DNA from: Xenopus tropicalis
Lineage: Eukaryota; Chordata; Amphibia; Anura; Pipidae
DNA: 64,000 nt
NCBI RefSeq assembly: GCF_000004195.4
Contig: NC_030678.2
Location: forward strand, 92,070,404 to 92,134,403
Direction of reading: 5' to 3'
This document shows, piece by piece, positions 10,993-23,560 of the stretch (position 1 is the stretch's first letter; each line of letters starts with the position of its first letter). The notes beneath the pieces are model-generated. The model searched no databases and was not told the origin of the DNA. It was given only the letters and a program-made list of their open reading frames with translations. A program made the translations under genes and the position numbers.

Positions 10993-11789
10993 TTGAGAAA
11001 AAGTCGGGTTTTTTTTACTCCTAAATATTTTTGAGATTTAAGAATGGGTTTTGGCCAGTACTCGATTTTTCTGATATTGTTACTCAAAAAATTTGAATTT
11101 TCCTGAAAAATTTGAGTTTTTCTAACATATTTGTGATTTATTAATGTTTAATTAACTTTTTTTTGTAAAATAAAAAAAAATTGGCAGGTTTGGTCTGTCG
11201 AGTAAATAGTCAGTGACAGCCTGTCCTTCAAGGAGAAGTTAATCCCCTTGTTGTTTTCTGTTTCGCCAGGTTTCAAGGAGAAATTAATCCTGTAATTGTT
11301 TGTTGTTTCACCCAGTATTAAGGAGAAGTTAATTTACTGTTTCACGTATTTTCAAGAGGAAATTAATCCCCTCATTGTGTCCTTTTTATACATTTTTAAG
11401 GGGAAGTTAATTGCATCATTGTTTTCTTTTTCACCCAATTTCAAGTGAAACACATTATTGTTTTCAAAGAATGAGTGCCAATGCTCCTAAAATGGCTGCT
11501 AGAGCCATTTTAGTCCTGTTTGGGAAAAATAAAGAGGACTCATGGAAATGAACATCTGTTTAAACTCAAATTTTTTTTAGTTTTAACAATACCTTCAGTG
11601 CAGAAAATTCTGGATTTTTGAATGTAAACACAAAATTTTTGTACGGACGATTCTAGCATCATCGTGACATTTTATAAACATAACAATGATCAAGTTTTAT
11701 TTGAATCCATACCATGTCGCTTTTATATGTCTTTCAAGGTTAGAAAAAAAAAATAATTTTAGTAAATAAGCCTCTTAGAATCTTTATGA
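10993..11789. repeat. unclassified insertion containing a diverged tandem repeat
   Basis: It separates two Gypsy fragments that should be adjacent (FSSGFEMDPAKVSAV side and KIEAQKAFE side). Its right end, read inverted, is AGGCTTATTTACTAAAA, like many MITE ends here; the left end is less clear. Inside, 11222-11455 holds about five copies of a unit of roughly 45-60 bp with the core AAGGAGAAGTTAATCCCC followed by TTGTTTTCTGTTTCRCC. No ORF. Confidence 0.5.
11222..11455. repeat. diverged tandem repeat, about five units
   Basis: The core TCAAGGAGAAGTTAATCCC recurs with changes near 11229, 11274, 11320, 11353 and 11397, each followed by a T-rich stretch ending in TTTCACC-like sequence. Degeneracy suggests an old minisatellite internal to the inserted element. 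Confidence 0.6.
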
Positions 11790-11934
11790 GTGTGAGCTGT
11801 GAAAATCCTTTAATGAATCTTCAGTAGAAATTAGCCAAAGAAACACTGTATGGCCTTCCCACCTACAGGTGTAGGCCACAGAAACCGCAGAAACCTTTGC
11901 AGGATCCATCTCAAAACCTGAAGAAGAAATTATA

Positions 11935-11936
<2 letters not shown>
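11790..11936 (-). pseudogene. Gypsy RT-RNase H connection relic
   Basis: The minus strand reads SSGFEMDPAKVSAV, then WEGHTVFLWLIS and SLKDFHSS, a degraded copy of the Gypsy SSSGLSMDPEKVSAV...VQRFLGFANFYRRFIKDF region. It joins the RT fragment across the second Tc1-like element. Confidence 0.75.

Positions 11937-11969
<33 letters not shown>
11937..11969. repeat. (TA)n microsatellite
   Basis: An uninterrupted TA run directly abutting the left end of the Tc1-like element. A short TATATATA also follows its right end (13597-13604), so the element landed in a pre-existing TA tract. Confidence 0.9.
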
Positions 11970-13596
<1,627 letters not shown>

Positions 13597-13598
13597 TA

Positions 13599-14640
13599 TA
13601 TATATAAGAAGGAAATCTTTGACTTATGAAACTCACATTTCTCCAACTTTGTAGAAAGATTATTTTCTCGGAGATACTGTAGAACAGACTTAACTTGAAA
13701 AATGTGTTCAGATAAGGAGGAAGAAAATACCAGGATATAAATCAAGGCATACTACAGCAAAAGACTACAATATATCATGAAAAATATAATTTATGAAATC
13801 TTGGAAGACTGCAGGGGCATTGCACAACCCAAAGGGAATTCCTAGGTAGTGGCCATCACTGGTGTTAAACGCAGTTTTCCACTCATCCTCCTGATGGATG
13901 TAGATCAGGTTGTAAGCACCCAGGAGCTCGAGTAGGGATCCCTGCACGGCATCTGCGCTCCCTCCTCTATCATGGGAAGGGGGGGTTGGAGGGGGAAGTG
14001 GTGGGGATGAGGTGGCTGGCCGTGTTGCCTAGAGGTGCCCGACCGACTTGGCCTGTCTCTGTTTTTGACTGTGATTTTATTGAGACTGCGGTAGTCAATA
14101 AATGATCTGAGACCCCAATTTTTCTTTTGAAAGAAGAAGAACTCCGCACCAGCAGGAGAATTAGATTTTTTAATGAAGCCTCTGTAAGAACTTTCTTTAA
14201 TGTGCTTTTTGGGTCTCTGGGACAGACAAAGGATAAGCCCTTGAGAAAATAGTGCCAGGAATAAGATCAATATGGCAGTCATAAAGCCTGTGTGGAGGAA
14301 AATTCAGCATAACATTTAGGGAGAAGAGAAGAATCTTGTGTGATTGACAAGACAAGCAGTGGCATGATTATAGCAGGCAAACAATTCGAATGACAGAAGG
14401 AACTCCAGGCAGTGAGGTCACCGGTGACCCAATTAATAGTTGGATTATGTTGCCCTCACCAAGGTAGACCAAGAATGACTGGAGTGGTAAGCCATTCGAT
14501 AATCAGAAAGGAAATCTATTCAAAGTGTAACCAACCCACCTGTAATTGCAACAACACTATGGTAGAAGTTAACAGCCCAGGAGATCCAAGTCAACTACCA
14601 CTTGAGCAGAGAGTGGTACTTTGAGAGAAGTTGAGTAAAA
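13599..14640 (-). pseudogene. Gypsy reverse transcriptase and protease-linker relic
   Basis: Reading leftwards on the minus strand: LPPHR-like linker and PLSVPETQK, then FIKKSNSPAGAEFFFFQKK and LRSFIDYRSLNKITVKNR (RT motif 1-2), [19 protein letters not shown] (motif 3/A), [18 protein letters not shown] (motif B), and ILVFSSSLSEH with EKCEFHKSKISFL (motifs C-E). The YLDD-box region reads with changes and stops. About 14040-13930 carries a GC-rich patch where the expected PLPLI..LD stretch is scrambled. No functional product. Confidence 0.88.
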
Positions 14641-14760
14641 AACACACTTTCCGCTGATGTCATGACACGATCACCTTGCATGTCAGAATGTACGCTGGAG
14701 TGTATTCACACAGAAGAGCTTGGGGAATGGCATGCTTGGAGGTAGGAATGCATGCCAGTC
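14640..14760 (-). repeat. putative 5' LTR remnant of the Gypsy element
   Basis: The segment 14650-14752 resembles 3797-3925 (CCGCTGATG..., ACACAGAAGAGCTTGGGG versus GCGCAGAAGAGCCCGGGG). It follows pol directly, so gag has been lost. It ends only about 210 bp from the exon 3 donor. Confidence 0.45.
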
Positions 14761-16530
<1,770 letters not shown>

Positions 16531-16539
16531 AACATATAC

Positions 16540-16800
16540 AAGCAGGGCCAGAACTAGGGGTAGGCAGCAGAGGCACCTGTCTAGGGTACAACAGTGAGGG
16601 GGCGCAAGGCGGGTACTTCTGTTGCCAACCCCTAGTCTGGGATCTCTTACCCCAACCTCTGTTTTTCCAGTGCTCCTGCAATGCATCTGTGTGCCTTGCA
16701 AGTCACACTCCCCCCTCTGTGGTGTCCCCGTGTGTTCAAGCGTTTGTGCACGCACTGGGGGGGGGAGAAGGGGAAGCGGTGGGGGTGAAGCCTGCTAATG
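16540..16800. repeat. GC-rich interspersed repeat (CCAGAACTAGGGGTAGGCAG)
   Basis: It begins with GGCCAGAACTAGGGGTAGG, a phrase that I remember from many dispersed Xenopus copies, and is much GC-richer than its surroundings. CAACCCCTAGTCTGGG at about 16627 looks like the inverted partner of the start. Confidence 0.45.
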
Positions 16801-17105
16801 AAGTAGTAAACTGGATAAATCAAGGGGAAATAGTAGTTCCCTCTTTTTAGCATTTTGCAAAATAATACTTGTCATCAGACAATGATTGGATTGCTCAAAA
16901 TGTTATTTTAATGGTATTTTGTTGTCTATTTTAACATATTCAACGCACATTGGGGCTTTCATGTCTCACAATTCCATATGGAAATTCTTGTAAAATAATG
17001 TTTGTTTATTTAGACCAGTCTAAAATTCTGCCTAACTCATGTATTAGTGTTGTGCAATTGATGCCTTCAATACAATTTTACCCTGGACTTTGTTAAAGTA
17101 CATTA

Positions 17106-17490
17106 AGGGGCCCATTCATTAAACCACAATTTTTTTTTGAGAAAAAAAATCATATTTTTTCTAGTTTATAGAACTTTTCGTAATGTCCACGATAATTTTG
17201 TTAAAATTCCACGACTTATTCGTAGTTTTCGTTAACTTCCATGAAAAAGTCTTATTTTTTGCAAAGACTACGACCATTGTGGAATTCATTCAAGCTTCGG
17301 TATTGCGACTTTTGCCCAGGTTGGATCTGTAGAAACCATTGAGTCCTATGGAAGGCTTCCAAAATCATGCATTGAAGGTTTCAAAGCCAGAAAGGTTTTT
17401 GCGCCGTTTACAAACATTCCGATCCGAAAATTTTGTGACTTTCAGAACGCAACCACAATATTTTCGTACTTCAGAAATTATTGTGGTTGT
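17106..17490. repeat. MITE-like sequence (AAGGGGCCCATTCATTAAA end)
   Basis: The left end has the AAGGGGCNNATTNATTAAA form shared by the Harbinger-like MITEs of this window. The interior is rich in ACGA/TCGT words, as in related copies. The right end is not clear. Confidence 0.4.
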
Positions 17491-17572
17491 CAAACAAGAT
17501 GTCACTAGTGCATTGCTGTTCTATTAAATGCTTTTCATGTACATAGTATTCAGTTAGTACATAAGATACAGT

Positions 17573-18681
17573 GGGCCTGATTCACTAAAGGGCGATAAAA
17601 ATTATCGCACGCTTTTTCGCGTTAAAAAACGCAAAATAATTTGCGCGCGATTCACCATAGCATTATCGCGTGCGAAAAATCGCCATTTTCGCATGGGTTA
17701 TTTCTCGCACTAGTTTTACCGTTTTGTGTTAATTTCCGCGCTGAAAAGAATACGATCGCATGATTCACTATAACTTTTGCGCGCTAAATATCGCATTCGG
17801 CTATGCGAAAATTAACACCTACTACAGGCAGGCGAAAAATTATACAAAAGTACAGTAAATGATTTTTTGCAATAAAATATGGACTTACAGTGTTATTTAT
17901 TCAAGTATGTGTTTCCCCTAGAGTAATGCAGCCGCCAGTTTGCAGCGAAATGTTCATTTTTAATACAGTAATTTTCTGCAAGTATTGGCGTGTATGGCTA
18001 ACATGGCGTGCGTTCATTTGCGCGACTATTTCTATTTGGCTACAAGTGATGAAATGTTTTGCCAGGCATGGATTCGCAGCGAATTTTTGGACGTGCGTTG
18101 AATTTTTTTCGCGGCGGATTTTTTCATGCGTTTCTCAAAACATTCCGCCAATGGCAAAACGCATGAAAAAATTTGCCACGCAAAAATTCACCGCACATCC
18201 AAAAATTTATACAAGCGTCAAAAAAATAATAGTCACAGCAACAATTTTTTTGCCCGCACAACATTTTTGCCGTTTCGTGGATCTTTCGAAAGATTTGCTA
18301 ATTTTTCACTAAAGATAACCAGAACACATTTGCTCATCACTAGTGGCTACTATTTATAAGCATCTACTATTTATATGATACCATTTATATGTGGCTAATA
18401 TTTATATACATCATTTATATGCGGCAACAATTTTTATACACTATTTCTATGCTACCATTCATATGCGGCGATTATTCGCGTCATTTAGCGCATGTACCGG
18501 CAAATACCGCATTGAAATAGTCTTTTCGCAAGTTAAATAACGCATGCAATATCGCGCGTAAAAAAGCGCGAGTATGCTTATAGTGAATCGTGCGAAAAAT
18601 CGCCAAAATTAAGACGCGGTAAAAATTTTAGCGCACAATAAAAATAGCGCACGTTTTATCGCCCTTTAGTGAATCAGGCCC
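17573..18681. mobile_element. large foldback MITE, copy 1 (GGGCCTGATTCACTAAAGGG termini)
   Basis: Long terminal inverted repeats: GGGCCTGATTCACTAAAGGG at the left and its complement CCCTTTAGTGAATCAGGCCC at the right. Arms rich in GCG and TTTTTCGC extend about 250 bp on each side. The interior is non-coding despite a 140-codon ORF. It carries a nested TAGTGATG-type MITE (18047-18343). A close inverted copy is at 46409-47530 and a diverged one at 52777-53448. Confidence 0.82.
18047..18343. mobile_element. TAGTGATG-type MITE nested in foldback copy 1
   Basis: The left side AGTGATGAAATGTTTTGCC, GCATGGATTCGC matches the MITE at 52519-52727 (GTGATGGGCGAAATGTTTCG, GCATGGATTCGC). The right side is ATTTGCTCATCACTA. 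The same nested copy is present in the foldback element at 46409-47530. Confidence 0.65.
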
Positions 18682-19045
18682 AGTGTATGGAGTCCTTGGT
18701 GATAAGGCAATTGTAGTCTTAATGGGTGGTGATCTATGGCAGAAAATACGTGTTTACTCAAACCTTGTTATAACTGACCATAAGGCATAGCCATTAGTCT
18801 GCTATTTCATACAGTTTCAAACACAACTGCTACAAGGCAAATGGAAGTGACTTGTTTTTATGAGATGCATACAAGCAATTTATTCTTTTTTCTATTTAAT
18901 GCAAAATACAATGAACTAGAGCCCCCACATTCCATATGAAATACTGTGATGTGCCCATCTTTATATTCAGTCTTTTTGACTACAGCTAAACAACTTTAAA
19001 GACAAATGTTTAGAAAAAAATCTTCTGTATTCTATCAACAAGACA

Positions 19046-19276
19046 TAGGCCTATTTATTATGCTGTATAAAATGAAATTCGCCAAAAAAAAAGCAGTGTA
19101 AAAAGCTGTGTAAAATAAATGGCAAAGTTTGCCATCCTAATGCCAGATTTTATCCCGTTAGTTTCATAAGTTCTGGCAAAAGTTCTGGATTTGACCCCCT
19201 TTTTTTATACAGCGAAGCCTGGCGATGTGTGGCGAACTTTACCGCCATTTTTTACACAGCATAATAAATATGCCCC
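19046..19276. repeat. small palindromic MITE
   Basis: TAGGCCTATTTATTATGCTG at the left pairs with CAGCATAATAAATATGCCCC at the right. Non-coding, about 230 bp, of the same general class as the other GGGGC..TTTAT MITEs here. Confidence 0.6.
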
Positions 19277-19521
19277 ATAGTCTTTATCAAATTACCTGGA
19301 CCACAGAGTAGAGAGGATGCTCACACTATACTAGCATGAAATTCATTAGAAGAATTAAGAAAGAATTCAAAACAGGGATTACTTGCATTATTTAAGGCAG
19401 TGTATATGCACAGTGAAGAGGAGACACAGAAATGAACTGCATTTTCATCCATGGATCAATTTCTCAAACCTGTACAGGAATTTTGCCATGTGGCATAGTC
19501 TGGTTTGCCAGAAATGCAGAC

Positions 19522-19541
19522 ATTATTATTATTATTATTAT
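19522..19541. repeat. (ATT)n microsatellite
   Basis: About six and a half consecutive ATT units. Confidence 0.85.
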
Positions 19542-20287
19542 CTGTTTCTTGCCTTTCATATCAACCAATGGGATTGGAGACCTCCCGAACCCTCTTCCTA
19601 CCTATCTTAGGGCCTCTCCAGGTGGAGGCTTGGAAGAAATTGGCAGCATAAGAGCATTTTTTCCTATAAAGAACCATTGTAGCATATTGGAAATTAGCTT
19701 TTCTAAGAAGGGCAATGTATAGTGCCAAGCTAAAAACAGCTTAACCGCAGTGTAAGTTTGCCTTCATATTTCAATGTATTTCAGCAAAATTTCAGGATGA
19801 TTTCCTCAGTGCTGTGATTTTTTTCCATAACACAATACTTGTCAGTTTCAGTCATCCATAATTACATACATTTGACCCTGCTTCATCCAGGTGCCTGTCT
19901 GTTTCAAGTTTTGACCCAATGCAAATATGTATATTAAACACCATCATAATGCCCTTTAAACCATTACCAACACCAAAAAATCTTTACTGTTCAGCATCCC
20001 AAAGCAAAGTCTCACCTTTAGATTTCTATGTAGGTGTCGGCTTATACATATAAATTCTTGTTGATGGCTTGGCAAGGCAAAGTAGTACCAAAGTTTTTTA
20101 GTTTAACCTTGATATGGAAGTCACATGAGAAGTCTGTGTATCATCATTATGACTGCCTGATGTCTTTGTAAGGCCAAAGGGAAGCCAAGTGTTTCTACAA
20201 ACACTTGGTTCCTGATGTGGCATTCTATGCCAGGAACAACCAGAAGCAGAGAGATCAATAAAGTTGGTGCCTTGCGCAAATAAAAAT

Positions 20288-20825
20288 GTCAGGGAAAAAG
20301 GAAAAATTCTGAGCTGTTATTTTTTGTGTCTACACAACTGAGGAGCTTGCTAACGCAGGCTTCCTTTTTAATAGACCTGTTTCTAGTAATATGAGTACTG
20401 CTGCATAGGCCACTCAAGTGACATGTAAAGACAAACAATGGTCCAGGACTGGATGTTTTTCATCACAGGGTACTGTGATTGGTGCCAAGATACTGGTGAA
20501 CTGCTAAAGTGGTGCGGTTATTCAAAAAGTTATCCCGTTCTCAGACTGGAAACTATAGGTCTGTTAGTCTGACATCAGTGTTAGGAAAGCTTTTGGAAGG
20601 TATAATAAGGAATGAGATACTTGAATACATTGCAAATAACAATACTACAAGTTTGTGTCAGCATGGTTTTATGCATAATAGATCTTGGCAAAATAATTTA
20701 ATTGCCTTTTATGAGGATATGGCAGTGAATGTGATCTACTTGAACTTTACTAAAGCATCTGATACAGTACCGCACAGAAGGCTAATGATAATTTAGGAAT
20801 ATTGGCCTGAAACATAATATTTGTC
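20288..20825 (+). pseudogene. CR1 LINE reverse transcriptase fragment
   Basis: LFKKLSRSQTGNYRSVSLTS, LGKLLEGIIRNEILEYIA, LCQHGFMHNRSWQNNLIAFY and NFTKASDTVPHRRLM align closely with the RT of the CR1 at 6945-10770. Both ends are truncated, an internal stretch is deleted (between FYED and MAVNVIYL), and upstream codons (TEELANAG..) are out of frame. It is an old, non-functional copy in plus orientation. Confidence 0.9.
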
Positions 20826-21161
20826 CAACATTTATACCATTGTTATATAGCCTATTCTGTTAAACGTTATATCTTGGCAAAGGGCCATTGGTGCTAAAAG
20901 TTTCTTAGTTTTATTAATTATGGGTACACCACAGTAAATAAAACACCATCCTATATCTACATTTGTGACAACCAATACTGATGGTAAAGACTCTAAATTA
21001 AACCTCTGATCTACCTACAGCTGCCTTGAGGGAATTTTAGGGAACCCACTATTAGTATCAGCATTATCTTTAGAGTATTTTAATGTTCCAAAACATTACA
21101 TGTTGAAAAAAAAATCTAATTTTAAATGAAAGTATAACTTAAAAAATTACAATTGAACCTG

Positions 21162-21165
<4 letters not shown>
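20826..21165. other. intron 2, no gene seen
   Basis: AT-rich sequence without recognisable features. Confidence 0.4.

Positions 21166-21191
<26 letters not shown>
21166..21191. repeat. (TA)n microsatellite
   Basis: A TA run immediately left of the perfect palindrome. Confidence 0.9.
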
Positions 21192-21192
<1 letters not shown>

Positions 21193-21332
21193 GCAAGAAA
21201 ATGAGCTGCACTCACCAGGACTTGGCAAAAATATAATAAGTTTATTTAAGAAAAGAGATCCAGGATCTCTTTTCTTAAATAAACTTATTATATTTTTGCC
21301 AAGTCCTGGTGAGTGCAGCTCATTTTCTTGCT
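21192..21332. repeat. perfect inverted repeat, 70-bp arms, 1-base centre
   Basis: Arm 1 is 21192-21261 and arm 2 is 21263-21332; the centre base is 21262. Every position I checked pairs exactly (AGCAAGAAAATGAGCTGCAC at one end, its complement at the other; GAGATCC|A|GGATCTC in the middle). The right arm continues into TTTAGCTAGCAGCCTGGGC, a phrase seen with other GTGAGTGC-containing repeats (compare 54848), so the left arm is probably an inverted duplication of the right. Confidence 0.93.
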
Positions 21333-21417
21333 TTATATTTTTTAGCTAGCAGCCTGGGCATTTGAATTTCAATAGGGTGTGCTCCGTTTGTTCTTGTGGT
21401 ATATATATATATATATA

Positions 21418-21458
<41 letters not shown>

Positions 21459-21540
21459 CAATGCAGGTAAATTCATAATGAAACTTTGAGATACTTTGAG
21501 ATATATATATATATATATATATATATAGGTATCTGAATTA
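21333..21540. repeat. repeat tail with several (TA)n tracts
   Basis: Three further TA runs at about 21401-21416, 21422-21454 and 21501-21527, separated by short unique pieces. Confidence 0.75.
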
Positions 21541-22449
21541 TTTTCTAAGTCTTCAGGATAAAAGAAGACAGTTTAAAATAAATAGTGCTGAAAAAAAATA
21601 AATACGTCACTCAGTGCCATTTCATCTTCCTTGCAAAAGAGTAGAGGACGGTATGCAAACAAATTACTGGCACAGTTCATAAAACTAATCCATTCTTTCA
21701 CTGTTTATTTAATTTTGTCCTGTGTATATTTTATCTTTTTTTATATTCACAAATTGTTTTAAAATTAACTGTGCCATGATAAGTTCTTTTGGAGATGTCA
21801 TTTTTTTTATAGGCAAGCTTGCTCCAGTCACTGTTACCACACAGAAGTGAGTGAAATGATGCCAATGTTTATCCCTTCCCTATTTTTCTGTTATCTCTTT
21901 TCCTCTGTGTGTGTAAGATTATCTACTTTTTTTGTGAAATTCTTTTGGGATCCTACTAGATATCCATATGTATGACCTTTTGTATTCTGTGAATTCCATT
22001 TTGTTTGCAAAATTTGGGTTTTCTGCATTTAAACCCCACCATATATGCCCCAGGTCAAGTGCCAAGTGGCCCAAGTCTTATTTACCACTCAAAATAGACA
22101 TTTCTATCTTTTAACTCTTTTAAAAGTTGGTGGCATCTCACTGAGTTGATGCCAGTGAGCATCATACAGTATGTAGAATAGCACCATTTTTTAATACCTA
22201 GTGCCAGTTGCAGGCCTATACCCTGGGTGAGAATCTTGCAACACTTCAGCTTAGACAGTCTTTTGACTAAGGAAAGCTACAGTCTACCTTGTAACCTTGT
22301 ATTGCATCTGAATCCATGTGGTAAATCCCCCAACAATCCAGTTAACCTTACATGTATTTTGCTTTTTTGTGTCTTACTGCGCTGTACATTCTCACACTGT
22401 GTGGAGAAACCTTCACCAGTTTCTCTGTAGATATATAGCAGAACACTAA
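21541..22449. other. intron 2, no gene seen
   Basis: AT-rich intronic sequence; short ORFs lack recognisable domains. Confidence 0.4.
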
Positions 22450-22893
22450 GGGGCAGATTTACTTATGGTTAGGGTTTTTTTTAAATTTATTTTATTTTTA
22501 TTATTCGTGTAAAAAAACCCTGAATTTTTCTAAACTCTATCTAGGTCATGTACAAGTCAAAGAGATTTGTCCTAGGTAAATTGTACAACCTTTATTGTAC
22601 ATTCTTTACTCATAGTTTCTTTTAATTTTCTTTTTAATGATTTAGAAAAAACACATAGTTTGCTTTCCATTTTTGATCTCAAAAAATGGAATAAAAAAAA
22701 AATTGCCATCTGGTGAGCTACTATATAAGTTAGTGGAAAGTGTATTTTCAACATTCAAATTATTTTGTTTTTGGAACTGGTTGCATTTGTAAAAGTGAAG
22801 GGACCAATGGCAATGATTAACAATTACAGTAATAATATTTATCACATCAAATTTTAAAAAATATTATTTGAAAATGAATAAATCTGCCACCCC
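22450..22893. repeat. MITE-like element (GGGGCAGATTTAC ... AAATCTGCC)
   Basis: The left end GGGGCAGATTTACTTATGG and right end AATAAATCTGCCACCCC are inverted relatives of the Harbinger-like family. No matching TSD. It may be composite. Confidence 0.5.
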
Positions 22894-22959
22894 ATCTAAG
22901 CTTTTTTTACAGCCTTACTGGCTAAGTCAATAGGAACTAGGTAGTATCACAGATATGGA

Positions 22960-23308
22960 TAGTGAAGAGTGAATCTGTCCCTTTTCGCTTCGCTGAAAAA
23001 TTTGCGAATCTCTTTCGCAAATCTTTTGGCCTGAGACAAGTCTTTTGACGCGTGAAACAACTCTTTTGATGAGAGAGACAATTCTTTTTGGCCCAAGACA
23101 ATTATTTTGACCCGAGACACTATTCTTTTGATGAGAGAGACAATCCTTTTTGGTCCAAGACAATTCTTTTGACGTGTGAGACAATTCTTTTGACACTGGC
23201 GTCAATTTTTGGACACACTGTGAATTTTGTCACCCGTTTCACGAAAAAACGCCAATGGCGAAATCCATGCTGCGAATCCATGCCTGCCAAATTTTTCACC
23301 CATCACTA
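22960..23308. mobile_element. TAGTGATG-type MITE with expanded minisatellite
   Basis: Left end TAGTGAAGAGTGAATCTGTC; right end TTTTTCACCCATCACTA. Between them, 23020-23205 is a run of about eight units of 22-27 bp with the form CTTTTGACNNGNGAGACAAT. Same family as 6667-6944, but with a different minisatellite unit. Confidence 0.68.
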
Positions 23309-23317
23309 AGTATGGAA

Positions 23318-23560
23318 GCTGTTATCCAGAATACTCAGTCCTGGGGTTTTTCAGCTAAAAGATCTCTTCGCTATTTGGGTCTGCATACCTTAAGTCTACT
23401 AAAAATGCCTCCAAATTGATTAATTACAAGATTCAAGTGTTTTATCATAACAGAGAAAAAAAGAAATAGTTTATAAAAATGTAAAATGATTCTATGAGAG
23501 ATGGCCTTCCTGTAATTCAGATCTTTCTTGATAACTGCTTCCATACCTGTGTATAGAAGA
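23318..23560. repeat. GTTATCCAGAA palindromic repeat, copy 1
   Basis: Contains GAAGCTGTTATCCAGAA, CATACCTTAAGTCTACTAAAA, GAGAGATGGCCTTCCTGTAA and a final CTTCCATACCTGT. This order is shared with copies at 50533, 55065, 59322 and 63228. It is non-coding. Confidence 0.65.

Larger units (their letters stand above)
18682..20287. other. intron 2, mostly unclassified
   Basis: Contains one small MITE (19046-19276) and a TTA microsatellite, listed separately. From about 19545 a GC-richer patch (ATCAACCAATGGGATTGG, CTCTCCAGGTGGAGGC) looks like a fragment of a dispersed repeat; ATCAACCAATGGGAT recurs near 57143. No gene seen. Confidence 0.4.

Noticed and set aside
17890..18359. 140-codon ORF (and the 112-codon copy at 46875-47213) as a conserved gene
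   Set aside because: The similarity is explained by the two copies of the foldback MITE; the frame runs through terminal-repeat-like and nested MITE sequence and has no domain.
22960..23308. Tandem units considered as a CRISPR array
   Set aside because: Units are degenerate with no unique spacers, lie between MITE termini, and the DNA is vertebrate.
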